A stretch of 64,000 nucleotides of DNA from Sphingopyxis panaciterrulae (GTDB lineage Bacteria; Pseudomonadota; Alphaproteobacteria; Sphingomonadales; Sphingomonadaceae): NCBI RefSeq assembly GCF_014199295.1, contig NZ_JACIJH010000010.1, forward strand, positions 1 to 64,000. The letters run 5' to 3'. This document shows, one piece after another, positions 35,652 to 44,177 of the stretch (positions are counted from its first letter, which is position 1; each line of letters starts with the position of its first letter). The notes beneath the pieces were generated by a model. It was not told the DNA's origin. It worked only from the letters and a program-made list of their open reading frames with translations, and did no database searches. The translations under genes and the position numbers were made by a program.

Positions 35652-35766
35652 GGGAAACTAGAACAACTCCTTTGCGTTGAATGATGAAGGCCGCGCGAAG
35701 GGCAGTCGCCAGTCGCGCTGCGGCTTGTTATAGGCAAATTGACGGCACTGACCAGCGGGAACGAAC

Positions 35767-37554
35767 ATGAGCGATGCGGGCACCGACAAGGGTGGGGACG
35801 ATATCACCGACACGCTGAACCCCTTCATGCCCTCGCCCGAGGATCTGCAGCATTGGACCAGCGTCATGGCGCGCGCGCAGCAGATGATGCTCGACTTTGC
35901 ACTGGGTCAGGCCGATGCAGGCAAGGCCGCCGCGCCGCTGTTTGATCCGACCAGATGGCTGGGCAGCGACGGCGCGCAGATGTGGGCCGAGCAGAGTGCG
36001 AAGATGTGGGAACAGGGCGCTGCCTTCTGGACCCAACTCGCGACGCTGACCCCCGGATTCACGCCGGCCACCCCTGCCGAGTCCCCTAAGGACCGGCGCT
36101 TCGCCGACCCCGACTGGACCGCGAACCCGGCCTTCGCGCTGATCCGGCAGACCTATGGCCTGCTGTCCGATCAACTCCTCGAAACGACGCGTCAGCTTTC
36201 GGGCCTCGACCCCGAGGCGCGCGTGCGAATGGAGTTCGCCGCGAAATCGATGACCGAGGCGCTGTCGCCGACCAACCTCGCGATCACCAATCCCGAGGTC
36301 ATCAAGCGCGCGGTCGAGACGCGCGGCGAAAGTCTGCTCAAGGGCCTCAGGCACATGCTCGCCGACCTGTCGCGCGGGCAGCTCAGCCATGTCGACCCCG
36401 ACGCCTTCGAGATCGGCGTCAATATCGCGACGACGCCGGGCAAGGTGATCCACGAGACCGGGCTCTACCAGCTCATCCATTATACGCCGGCGACGAAGGA
36501 CGTCTTCACCATCCCGCTCGTCATCTTTCCGCCGTGGATCAACCGTTTCTACATCCTCGACCTCAACCCGCAGAAAAGCTTCGTCAAATGGGCGGTCGAA
36601 CAAGGATTGTCGGTGTTCATGGTGTCGTGGAAATCGGCCGACGCGACGATGAAGGACGTAGTCTGGGACGATTATGTCGCGGCGCAGGTCGACGCGATCG
36701 ACACGATTCGCGACCTGCTGGCGGTGCCGCACGTCCATGCGATCGGCTATTGCGTCGCCGGCACCACCCTCGCCGCGACCCTCGCGATGCTGGCGGCGAA
36801 GGGGGAGGCGGACAAGGTGAGGTCGGTGACCTTCTTCACCGCGCAGGTCGATTTCGAACTGGCGGGCGACCTCAAGATGTTCGTCGACGAATCCTATCTG
36901 ACGCTGCTCCAGCAGCTTTCGGCCCAGGGCTATCTCGACGGCCGCTACATGGCCGCGACCTTCAACGCGCTGCGCGGGCGCGACCTGATCTGGAATTATG
37001 TCGTCAGCAATTATCTGCTCGGCAACGACTATCCGCCCTTCGACCTGCTCTACTGGAACGGCGACGTCACAAACCTGCCCGCAAAATGGCACCGGCAATA
37101 TCTGGTCGATCTCTATCGCGACAATCGGCTGGTCGTCCCGAACAGCCTGTCGGTGTGCGGCACCCCGATCGACCTGAGGAAGATCGAAACTCCCGCCTAT
37201 ATCCAGGCGGGGCGCGAGGACCATATCGCCCCGCTCGCCAGCGTGTGGCGGCTGATGGACCATCTTTCCGGTTCCAAGACCTTCGTGCTCGCGGGATCGG
37301 GGCATATCGCCGGAGTAGTCAACCCGCCCGCGGCGGGCAAATATCAATATTGGACCGGCGACAACGCCGCCGCGAGCCTCGACGACTTTACCGCCTCGGC
37401 CGCCGAGACCAAGGGAAGCTGGTGGCCGCACTGGATCGGCTGGATCGCGCAGCAGGACGGCGCGAAGACCCCGGCCAAGGGCGCCCGCATTCCCGGCAAG
37501 GGCAAGAAGAAGGCGATCGAGGACGCCCCCGGCCGTTACGTCAAACAGCGGTAA
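35767..37554 (+). CDS. phaC: Class I poly(R)-hydroxyalkanoate synthase
   Basis: Polymerises (R)-3-hydroxyacyl-CoA into storage polyester on granule surfaces. 595 residues with the N-terminal PhaC domain and an alpha/beta hydrolase fold. Catalytic Cys329 lies in the lipase-like box GYCVAG, with Asp in AGREDHIAP and His in AGSGHIAG. FPPWINRFYILDL and SWKSAD are family signatures. ATG at 35767. The phasin gene follows 122 bp later with its own operator-like sites. Confidence 0.97.
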   Translation: MSDAGTDKGGDDITDTLNPFMPSPEDLQHWTSVMARAQQMMLDFALGQADAGKAAAPLFDPTRWLGSDGAQMWAEQSAKMWEQGAAFWTQLATLTPGFTPATPAESPKDRRFADPDWTANPAFALIRQTYGLLSDQLLETTRQLSGLDPEARVRMEFAAKSMTEALSPTNLAITNPEVIKRAVETRGESLLKGLRHMLADLSRGQLSHVDPDAFEIGVNIATTPGKVIHETGLYQLIHYTPATKDVFTIPLVIFPPWINRFYILDLNPQKSFVKWAVEQGLSVFMVSWKSADATMKDVVWDDYVAAQVDAIDTIRDLLAVPHVHAIGYCVAGTTLAATLAMLAAKGEADKVRSVTFFTAQVDFELAGDLKMFVDESYLTLLQQLSAQGYLDGRYMAATFNALRGRDLIWNYVVSNYLLGNDYPPFDLLYWNGDVTNLPAKWHRQYLVDLYRDNRLVVPNSLSVCGTPIDLRKIETPAYIQAGREDHIAPLASVWRLMDHLSGSKTFVLAGSGHIAGVVNPPAAGKYQYWTGDNAAASLDDFTASAAETKGSWWPHWIGWIAQQDGAKTPAKGARIPGKGKKKAIEDAPGRYVKQR

Positions 37555-37595
37555 TATCCCGCGATTATTCAGCCGTGGCGGCAGTTCTCGGAATA

Positions 37596-37659
37596 TTTTT
37601 GTGCGCTGCACAAAAATTCTCTTGAAATCGCCGTGAACCTCCTATATTGTGCAGTGCAA
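37596..37659 (+). promoter_or_regulatory. Two TGC-N3-GCA palindromes upstream of the phasin gene (PhaR-like operators)
   Basis: Site 1 at 37596-37616 is TTTTTGTGC-GCT-GCACAAAAA, a perfect 9-bp inverted repeat. Site 2 at 37647-37659 is TTGTGCAGTGCAA, next to the likely ribosome site AAAGGAG. PhaR repressors of other alphaproteobacteria bind TGC/GCA palindromes in phasin promoters and are released by nascent polymer. No phaR gene is in the window. Confidence 0.65.
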
Positions 37660-37676
37660 CATAAAGGAGTTGTCCG

Positions 37677-38417
37677 ATGGCTACCAAGATGGACAGTGCT
37701 GAAAAGGCTTTCGAAGCCGCGACGCTGGAACCCGCCGCCAAGCCGGCGACTCCCGCGGCCCCGGCTGTCGCCGAAGCCGCCGCCCCGACCCCCGCGAAGG
37801 TCGAGGCGCCCAAGACCAAGACCGTGAAGGCCAAGGCCAAGCCGGTCCAAAAGAAGGCCGCAAAGCCGGCCACCAAGGCCGCTCCCAAGAAGGCGGCCGC
37901 GAAGACGATTGCTCCCAAGATCAAGGTCGCGCCGAAGCCGGTCGCCGCCGCCACCAAAGGATTCAAGACCATGAACGACACCGTCAAGAAATTCGCCGAA
38001 GACGCCAAGGCCCGCACCGAGGCCCTGACCGCCGACTTCCAGGAACGCTCGAAGGAAGCGCTCGCCAAGTCGAGCAAGCTCGCCGAGGAAGCCGTCGAGT
38101 TCAACAAGGCCAATGTCGAAGCGCTGGTCGAAGCCGGCAAGATCGCGGCCAAGAACCTCGAGACGCTGGGCCAGGAAGGCGTCGCCTTCGCCCGCAAGAG
38201 CTTTGAGGACACGTCGGCCGCGCTGAAGGGCTACACCGCCGTCAAGTCGCCGGCCGAGTTCTTCAAGCTCTATGCCGAGAACAGCAAGAAGGCGTTCGAC
38301 GCCGCCGTCGCGCAGACCTCGAAGACCAGCGAACTGGTCGTCAAGATGGCGAACGACAGCTTCGCGCCGATCTCGAACCGCGTGTCGGTCATCAGCTCGA
38401 AGATGAAGGCAGCCTAA
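37677..38417 (+). CDS. Phasin with Ala/Lys/Pro-rich N-terminal extension
   Basis: Granule-coating protein of 246 residues. The C-terminal part (about 95-246) is a helical phasin domain (KKFAEDAKARTEALTADFQ, KAFDAAVAQTSKTSELV). The N-terminal part (about 15-90) is a repetitive KPA/KKAA histone-H1-like region, so it could touch DNA as PhaF does in pseudomonads, though there the tail is C-terminal. ATG at 37677 follows AAAGGAG. Next to phaC, with PhaR-like operators and a strong terminator after it. Confidence 0.9.
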   Translation: MATKMDSAEKAFEAATLEPAAKPATPAAPAVAEAAAPTPAKVEAPKTKTVKAKAKPVQKKAAKPATKAAPKKAAAKTIAPKIKVAPKPVAAATKGFKTMNDTVKKFAEDAKARTEALTADFQERSKEALAKSSKLAEEAVEFNKANVEALVEAGKIAAKNLETLGQEGVAFARKSFEDTSAALKGYTAVKSPAEFFKLYAENSKKAFDAAVAQTSKTSELVVKMANDSFAPISNRVSVISSKMKAA

Positions 38418-38481
38418 GGGCCTTCCTCTTCCCGTTGGCGCGGGCCTCTCTCCCCTCCTCCCCGCCTGCGCCGACGACCCC

Positions 38482-38524
38482 AGGACCGCTCGTATCCCTC
38501 GTGGATGCGGGCGGTTCCTGTTTT
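38482..38524 (+). terminator. Rho-independent terminator of the phasin gene
   Basis: A 16-bp stem with one bulge (AGGACCGCTCGTATCC / GGATGCGGGCGGTTCCT, 38482-38519) and a 5-nt loop, followed by G and TTTT. It lies 65 bp after the phasin stop. Nothing else is seen in the 259-bp gap 38418-38676. Confidence 0.7.
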
Positions 38525-38676
38525 CCTTCCCCCTTCTGGGAGACGTTCGGCACAGGCGATCGGCCAACCGCGCAACGCGGCGCGGCGTATTCGGCGACAC
38601 CGGCTCCATGTGCGGCCTCCCTTGCCGGAATCGCGCACCCTCGCTAGGGGAAGCGGCAGCCGGAAAGGAACCCTGC

Positions 38677-38931
38677 ATGTTCAAGCGCCTGTTCGTCGAT
38701 CATCCGAAGAGCGTCGATGAAAATTACATCGAGCATTTCGGGGTTGCCTCGCGCTTTGGGCTGACGATGATCCGGGGCGGACTTTGCGCACTGGTCCACG
38801 CCTTCGTCCCCGGCTGGTGCATCACCACCGGCAGCGACACGATCCAGCGGCTCAACCGCATCATGGTCGAGCAGCGCCGCGCCAAGGGCCGCGCGGTGAT
38901 GCAGATGCAGACGGTCGACTGGGTCATCTGA
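38677..38931 (+). CDS. DUF6356-like small protein
   Basis: 84 residues of unknown function, with pattern LFVDHPKSVDENYIEHFGVASRFG then a short hydrophobic stretch (GGLCALVHAFVPG) and IQRLNRIMVEQRR. This closely resembles the DUF6356 group of sphingomonads and rhodobacters. ATG at 38677 preceded by GGAAAGGAA. The following hydrolase starts 9 bp after its stop codon, so they are probably co-expressed. Confidence 0.78.
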   Translation: MFKRLFVDHPKSVDENYIEHFGVASRFGLTMIRGGLCALVHAFVPGWCITTGSDTIQRLNRIMVEQRRAKGRAVMQMQTVDWVI

Positions 38932-38939
38932 CCGCATCC

Positions 38940-39707
38940 GTGGCCGATATTTCCCCCGCGCAGCATCTCGACCGCGCCGGCCGGCCGCGGCTGGCCTATC
39001 GTCATGTCGCGGGCGCCGGACCGACGATCGTCTTCCTTCCCGGCTATATGTCCGACATGGAGGGCGGTAAGGCGACCGCGCTGTTCGCCTGGGCCGCTGC
39101 CGAGGGGCGCGCCTGCCTGCTGCTCGATTATGCCGGTTGCGGGTCGTCGGACGGACTGTTTTCCGAACAGACATTGCTCGACTGGCGCGGCGACGTGCTC
39201 GACCTGATCGACGCGAAGGTCGACGGGCCGGCGTTGCTCGTCGGATCGTCGATGGGCGGCTGGCTGATGCTGCTCGCGGCGCTGATGCTCGTCCGCCGCG
39301 ACGGGCCGGGGCGCGTCGCGGGGCTGGTCGGCATCGCCGCCGCGCCCGACTTCACCGACTGGGGTTTCACGCCGGAAGAAAAGGCGATCATCCTCGCCGA
39401 AGGCGCGCTGGTCGAGGACACGCCCTATGGCGACCAGCCCTATGTTACCACCCGCGCCTTCTGGCAATCGGGCGAGGCGAATCGGCTGCTGGGCGCCGCC
39501 ATCCCCCTCGCCTGCCCGGTGCGGCTGCTGCACGGGCAGGAGGATGGCGACGTGCCGCCCGACGTCAGCCTGCGCCTCGCCGCCGCACTGACGAGCGAGG
39601 ACGTGCAGGTGACGCTGGTCAAGGGCGGCGATCACCGCCTGTCGCGCGATGGCGACATCGCGCTGCTGATCGATACCGTCGCGCGGCTCGCGACGCCCCA
39701 TATCTGA
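38940..39707 (+). CDS. Alpha/beta hydrolase (ABHD10/serine esterase-like)
   Basis: Cytoplasmic serine hydrolase of about 255 residues. The nucleophile elbow is GSSMGG with Ser104 and the histidine is in KGGDHRLS near the C-terminus. VFLPGYMSDMEGGKATALF resembles acyl-protein thioesterase-like ABHD10 relatives. The start is likely the GTG at 38940; no ATG lies upstream in frame and the ribosome site is weak, suggesting coupling to the gene before it. Followed 13 bp later by a thioesterase. Confidence 0.8.
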   Translation: MADISPAQHLDRAGRPRLAYRHVAGAGPTIVFLPGYMSDMEGGKATALFAWAAAEGRACLLLDYAGCGSSDGLFSEQTLLDWRGDVLDLIDAKVDGPALLVGSSMGGWLMLLAALMLVRRDGPGRVAGLVGIAAAPDFTDWGFTPEEKAIILAEGALVEDTPYGDQPYVTTRAFWQSGEANRLLGAAIPLACPVRLLHGQEDGDVPPDVSLRLAAALTSEDVQVTLVKGGDHRLSRDGDIALLIDTVARLATPHI

Positions 39708-39720
39708 CCGAAGGACAATC

Positions 39721-40158
39721 ATGGCCCGCAGCGACTTTCGTTTCCACGTCAGCAAGCGCGTCCGCTATGCGGAGATCGACGCGCAGCGCGTCGTGTTCAA
39801 CAGCCGCTATCTGGAATATTTCGATATCGGCATCACCGAATATTGGCGCGCGGTCGGCGTATACGACCGCTGGCCCGACCACAGCAGCCCCGAGTTCCAC
39901 GTCGCCCGCGCCGAGGTCGATTACAAGGTGCCGATCCTGCTCGACGAAGAGATCGACATCTGCGTGCGCTGCTCGCGCGTCGGCCGAAGCTCGATGACCT
40001 TTCTGTTCGAACTCCACGGCAAAAGCCGCGACGACCTGCGCGCCACCGGGATCGAGGTCAGCGTCCATGTCGCGGAGGCGCAGGGCGCGCCGGCGCCGGT
40101 GCCCGACGAGCTGCTGGCGATGTTCGAGACGTTCGAGGGCCGGGCCTTGCGGGGGTGA
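39721..40158 (+). CDS. Acyl-CoA thioesterase, 4HBT hot-dog fold
   Basis: 145 residues with the 4-hydroxybenzoyl-CoA thioesterase pattern VRYAEIDAQRVVFNSRYLEYFD, where Asp20 is the catalytic acid, followed by VDYKVPILLDEEIDI. It hydrolyses an acyl-CoA; the chain is unknown. It lies 13 bp after the hydrolase, so the three genes 38677-40158 form an operon. ATG at 39721 follows GAAGGAC. Confidence 0.88.
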   Translation: MARSDFRFHVSKRVRYAEIDAQRVVFNSRYLEYFDIGITEYWRAVGVYDRWPDHSSPEFHVARAEVDYKVPILLDEEIDICVRCSRVGRSSMTFLFELHGKSRDDLRATGIEVSVHVAEAQGAPAPVPDELLAMFETFEGRALRG

Positions 40159-40190
40159 TGGCGGCTTGAGTCCTTGCTGCTCCCCCACTT

Positions 40191-40294
40191 CGTCATGCTG
40201 AACTTGTTTCAGCATCCATGGCCAGATCTCTCTTTCTCCGCTGCACTTATATTCGAGGTCAGGCCATGGACCCTGAAACAAGTTCAGGGTGACG
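40191..40294. repeat. Palindromic repeat, CTGAACTTGTTTCAG family
   Basis: Inverted 33-bp arms at 40191-40223 and 40262-40294 around CTGAACTTGTTTCAG and CCATGGCC, same family as 22434-22537. It occupies the gap between the thioesterase and gloA genes, where nothing else is seen. Confidence 0.88.
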
Positions 40295-40392
40295 AGAGAC
40301 GCGCCGAATGCAAAGCTGTTTGCAATCGACAATCGCCTCTGAAGAGGAAGGGCGCCGGTTCCATTCCGTCGTCGGGGCACTATGTTGGGCGC

Positions 40393-40830
40393 ATGACCAA
40401 ATATCTTCACACCATGATCCGGGTTACCGACCCCGACGCCACCACCCGTTTCTTCCAACTGATCGGACTCGAGGAGGTTCGCCGCTTCGACAATGAGGCG
40501 GGCCGCTTCACGCTGATCTTCCTCGCGCCGCCGGGGCAGGAAGGGGTCGCCGAGGTCGAGCTGACCTATAATTGGCCGCCCGAGGACGGCAGCGCGCCCG
40601 AAACCTATGCCGGCGGGCGCAATTTCGGCCACCTCGCCTATCGCGTCGACGATATCTACGCCACCTGCCAGCGACTGATGGACGCCGGCGTGACCATCAA
40701 CCGCCCGCCGCGCGACGGGCATATGGCCTTTGTCCGCTCGCCCGACGGCATTTCGATCGAACTGCTGCAGGACGGGCACCTCGAACCCGCCGAACCCTGG
40801 GCGTCGATGCCCAATACGGGAATCTGGTAG
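40393..40830 (+). CDS. gloA: Lactoylglutathione lyase (glyoxalase I)
   Basis: VOC-fold metalloenzyme converting the methylglyoxal-glutathione hemithioacetal to S-lactoylglutathione. 145 residues with MIRVTDPDATTRFFQLIGL, the ELTYNW motif, NFGHLAYRVDD and the C-terminal SIELLQ that supplies the metal-binding Glu. Directly followed by the gloB gene 64 bp later, giving the full detoxification pair. The ATG at 40393 is preferred over an open upstream extension that runs into the repeat. Confidence 0.94.
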   Translation: MTKYLHTMIRVTDPDATTRFFQLIGLEEVRRFDNEAGRFTLIFLAPPGQEGVAEVELTYNWPPEDGSAPETYAGGRNFGHLAYRVDDIYATCQRLMDAGVTINRPPRDGHMAFVRSPDGISIELLQDGHLEPAEPWASMPNTGIW

Positions 40831-40894
40831 GAACCAAGGCCGGCGCCGGCCCGTTCCGTCAAGGAGCCAGAGGCCGGAGCGAAAGGAGATCGTC

Positions 40895-41623
40895 GTGGCA
40901 GTGCTCGAAATCGTCCGCATCCCCGTCCTCAGCGACAATTATGTCTGGCTGGTCCACGACCCCGAAAGCTTCGAGACGATGGTGGTCGACCCCGCGGTCG
41001 CCGATCCGGTGCTGGCCGAGGCCGACGCGCGCGGCTGGCCGATCACCGCCATCTGGAACACCCACTGGCACCCCGATCACACCGGCGGCAATGCCGACAT
41101 CAAGGCAAAGACCGGCTGCGAGATCATCGCCCCCGCCGCCGAGCGCGAGCGCATCCCGACCGCCGACCGGCTGGTGTCGGGCGGCGATCAGGTGCGGCTG
41201 GGCGCGCATGTCGCCGACGTCTGGGACGTGCCCGCGCACACCGCGGGCCATATCGCCTATCATTTCGCCGACGACAGCGCGATCTTCGTCGGCGACACGC
41301 TGTTCGCGATGGGCTGCGGCCGGCTGTTCGAGGGGACGGCGGAGCAGATGTTCGCCAACATGCAGCGGCTCGGCACGCTGGGCGATGCGACGCGCGTCTA
41401 TTGCGCGCACGAATATACGCTGTCGAACGCCCGCTTCGCGGTGACGGTCGATCCCGACAACGCCGCGCTGACCGCGCGGCTGGCCGAGGTCGAGGCGGCG
41501 CGCGCGGCGGGCGAGGCGACGGTGCCGACGACGATTGGCGCCGAGCGCGCGACCAACCCCTTCCTGCGCGCGCCGAGCGCCGCCGAACTCGGCCGGATTC
41601 GCGCGCTCAAGGACGCCGCGTGA
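40895..41623 (+). CDS. gloB: Hydroxyacylglutathione hydrolase (glyoxalase II)
   Basis: Metallo-beta-lactamase-fold hydrolase of 242 residues that releases D-lactate and glutathione. Metal motif THWHPDHTGG (56-65), further ligands in PAHTAGHIAYH, FVGDTLFAMGCGRLFEG and YCAHEYT, all as in GloB. GTG start at 40895 after AAAGGAGATC. Works with the adjacent glyoxalase I. Confidence 0.96.
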   Translation: MAVLEIVRIPVLSDNYVWLVHDPESFETMVVDPAVADPVLAEADARGWPITAIWNTHWHPDHTGGNADIKAKTGCEIIAPAAERERIPTADRLVSGGDQVRLGAHVADVWDVPAHTAGHIAYHFADDSAIFVGDTLFAMGCGRLFEGTAEQMFANMQRLGTLGDATRVYCAHEYTLSNARFAVTVDPDNAALTARLAEVEAARAAGEATVPTTIGAERATNPFLRAPSAAELGRIRALKDAA

Positions 41624-41648
41624 CGACACTTAGGCAAGGAGTAGACCC

Positions 41649-42098
41649 ATGGCCAAGACGTTTCCCCTTTGCGCCGCCGCCCTGCTGACGGCCGCCCTGC
41701 CTCTGATCGCCGGCTGCGCGCCCGCCGGCAGCGCCGAGGCCGGCGCGTCGGCGCTGACCCCCAAGCAGGCGAAGACGCTGGACAAGCAACTTGCCGGCAA
41801 GGTCGCGGGCAAGCCGATGAATTGCCTGCCGAACTATCGCACCACCGACACGATCCGCGTATCCGACAATATCCTGCTCTACCGGTCGGGCGGCAACCTC
41901 GTCTATCGCAACGACCTGAAGGGCGGGTGCCCCGGCCTCGCGCGCGACAGCGACATCATGGTCGTCGAGCAATTCGGATCGCAGGTGTGCAGCGGCGATT
42001 TCTTCCACCTCGTCGACCGGTCGAGCGGCATCCGCGGCCCGACCTGCGTCTTCGGCGACTTCGTCCCCTATCGCAAACCGGCGGGGGACAAGGGCTGA
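41649..42098 (+). CDS. Lipoprotein of unknown function (DUF6491-like)
   Basis: 149 residues with a signal peptide and lipobox LIAGC (Cys23). The mature part has four more cysteines (MNCLPN, GGCPG, QVCSGD, PTCVFGDF) and the pattern CLPNYRTTDTIRVSDNILLYRSGGNLVYRN seen in sphingomonad lipoproteins. Function unknown. It starts 25 bp after gloB. Confidence 0.78.
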   Translation: MAKTFPLCAAALLTAALPLIAGCAPAGSAEAGASALTPKQAKTLDKQLAGKVAGKPMNCLPNYRTTDTIRVSDNILLYRSGGNLVYRNDLKGGCPGLARDSDIMVVEQFGSQVCSGDFFHLVDRSSGIRGPTCVFGDFVPYRKPAGDKG

Positions 42099-42181
42099 GC
42101 CACCGGCTCGGCGACGGGCGGGTTTCGGTTTGCACCGAAGCTCTTCGGGTCGCATCCCCGTCCGTCATCCATCTTATCCAC

Positions 42182-42306
42182 GCCCTCCCCTTCAGGGGAG
42201 GGCAGCGAGACTTGCCAGCTTGCTGGTTAGTCGCAGCGGGTGGGGTCCATCAGCCTTGCGCAAGGCCGATGGACCCCACCCCAACCCCTCCCCTGAAGGG
42301 GAGGGG
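42182..42306. repeat. Compound palindromic repeat abutting the acyl-CoA ligase stop
   Basis: Outer arms CCTCCCCTTCAGGGGAGG and CCTCCCCTGAAGGGGAGG flank an inner palindrome at about 42242-42277 (GGGGTCCATC...GATGGACCCC). The block ends 1 bp before the stop codon of the convergent ligase gene. Contains the 'gcagcgagacttg' core also seen at 2185 and 16213. Confidence 0.85.
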
Positions 42307-42307
42307 C

Positions 42308-44140
42308 TTATGACCCCCGATACAGCGCCGCGATCCTGTCGGCGTATACGTCCTTCAGCACATGGCGGCGGATTTTCATCGAGGGGGTCATCTGTTCATT
42401 CTCGATCGTGAAGGGTTCGTCGGCGAAATCGAACTTACGCACCTTCTCGATCACCGAGAGCTGATCGTTGACGCGATCGATCGCGGCGCGCACCGCGGCG
42501 CGGAATGTCTCGTGCTCGCGTAGCAGGTCCATTTCCTTCGGCAGTCCTTCCGCCTCGGCCCATTCGGCCGCCCACTCGGGGTCGGGGACGAGGATGGCGA
42601 CAAGGTGCGGGCGCTTGTCGCCATAGACCATCGCCTGAAGGATTTCGGGCTGGAGCGTCAGCATCCCTTCGACCCGCTGCGGCGAGACATTGTCGCCCTT
42701 GTCGTTAACGATCAGGTCCTTCTTGCGGTCGGTGATGACGATGCGGCCTTGAGGGTCGATATGGCCGATGTCGCCGGTATGGAGCCACGGCCCCTTGTCG
42801 GGCTCCGCCGGGTCGGGGACGAGGACGCGCTGCGTCTCGGCCTCGTTGCGCCAATAGCCGTGCATGACGAGCTCACCGCGCACGCAGATTTCGCCGTCGT
42901 CGGCGATCCGCACTTCGGTGTTCATCAACGGCGGCCCGACCGTATCCATCTTGAGCCCTGCCGCGGGGCGGTTGCAGCTTATGACCGGCCCCGCCTCGGT
43001 CTGGCCATAGCCTTGCAGCAGGGTCAGGCCGATCGAATGGAAGAAGACGCCGATTTCGGGGTTGAGCGGCGCGCCGCCCGACACCAGCGCCTTCATCCGG
43101 CCGCCGAAACGCTGCTGGATTTTCGGCCGGAACAACCTGTTGAGGATCAGGTCGACCGGGCGATCGAAAACGCCCATGCGCCGCTCATAATCCTTTTCGC
43201 CGACGCGCAGCGCCTGGTTCAGCATCCAGTTCGCGAGCTTGCCCTGCTTTTCGACCGACTTGATCATCCGCGCACGGATCACCTCGAACAGGCGCGGGAC
43301 GACGACCATGATCGTCGGCCCGGTCTCCTCGATGTTCGAGACGAGCTTTTCGAGCCCCTCGCTGTAATAGATTTGCGCGCCGACCATGATCGGCAGGAAC
43401 TGCCCGCCCGAATGCTCATAGGCGTGGCTGAGCGGCAGGAAGGAGAGGAAGGTCTCATTCTCGCCGATGCCGAAGTCGTTGACCAGGATTTCGGCGGCGC
43501 CCGCACCATTGTGCAGGATCGCGCCATGATGCTGCATCACCCCGCGCGGCGCCCCGCCGGTACCGCTGGTGTAGATCAGGCAGGCAAGGTCCTCGCGCGT
43601 CATCGCGAGGCCGCGCGCCTTCGCTTCCTCGACATGCGCCTCACCGCCGGTGACGAGGCCGTCCCAGTCGTGGACCGCGACGTCGCCCTGCTGCCCGACG
43701 CGCAGACTTTCCATGCTGATGACGAGGCTGGCGTTCGAGCGCATCACCGCGGGCATCAGCGCGCGTGCGAGCTTCGCGGTCGACACGATCACCGCGCGCG
43801 CGCCGCTATTGTCGAGGATATGCTGATGATCGCGCTCGGTATTGGTGGTGTAGGTCGGCACGGTGACGCAGCCCGCGGCCATGATGCCCAGGTCGGCGAT
43901 GCAGAATTCGGGGCGGTTCTCGCTGACCAGCACCACCCGGTCACCTTCCCTCAGCCCCAGTTCGCGCAGATTGTGGGCGAGCGCCGACACCTGGTTCGCG
44001 ACCTGCCGCCAGCTCAGCGGCTGCCACGCGCGGTCGGCCTTGCGCCACAGGAACGGGTCTTCGCCGCCGCGCGCGGCGCGGTCGAAGAACATCGCGACCA
44101 GGCTGGGAAAATGGTCGAGATGCGGGTTTTCGAGCTTCAT
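42308..44140 (-). CDS. Long-chain fatty-acid-CoA ligase (AMP-forming)
   Basis: ATP-dependent acyl-CoA synthetase of 610 residues acting at the inner membrane or cytoplasm. The AMP-binding P-loop is CLIYTSGTGGAPRGV; further motifs are GYGQTEAGPV, the YWRNEAET/WLHTGDIGHID hinge region and the ITDRKKDLI motif. The N-terminus FDRAARGGEDPFLWRKADRAW fits the FadD-type group of alphaproteobacteria. The ATG at 44138-44140 is preferred over a longer shadow reading. Chain-length preference unknown. Confidence 0.92.
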   Translation of the reverse strand: MKLENPHLDHFPSLVAMFFDRAARGGEDPFLWRKADRAWQPLSWRQVANQVSALAHNLRELGLREGDRVVLVSENRPEFCIADLGIMAAGCVTVPTYTTNTERDHQHILDNSGARAVIVSTAKLARALMPAVMRSNASLVISMESLRVGQQGDVAVHDWDGLVTGGEAHVEEAKARGLAMTREDLACLIYTSGTGGAPRGVMQHHGAILHNGAGAAEILVNDFGIGENETFLSFLPLSHAYEHSGGQFLPIMVGAQIYYSEGLEKLVSNIEETGPTIMVVVPRLFEVIRARMIKSVEKQGKLANWMLNQALRVGEKDYERRMGVFDRPVDLILNRLFRPKIQQRFGGRMKALVSGGAPLNPEIGVFFHSIGLTLLQGYGQTEAGPVISCNRPAAGLKMDTVGPPLMNTEVRIADDGEICVRGELVMHGYWRNEAETQRVLVPDPAEPDKGPWLHTGDIGHIDPQGRIVITDRKKDLIVNDKGDNVSPQRVEGMLTLQPEILQAMVYGDKRPHLVAILVPDPEWAAEWAEAEGLPKEMDLLREHETFRAAVRAAIDRVNDQLSVIEKVRKFDFADEPFTIENEQMTPSMKIRRHVLKDVYADRIAALYRGS

Positions 44141-44177
44141 GCCTCTTCTCTCCCGGGGAGGATCGTCGTCCGTTTTG

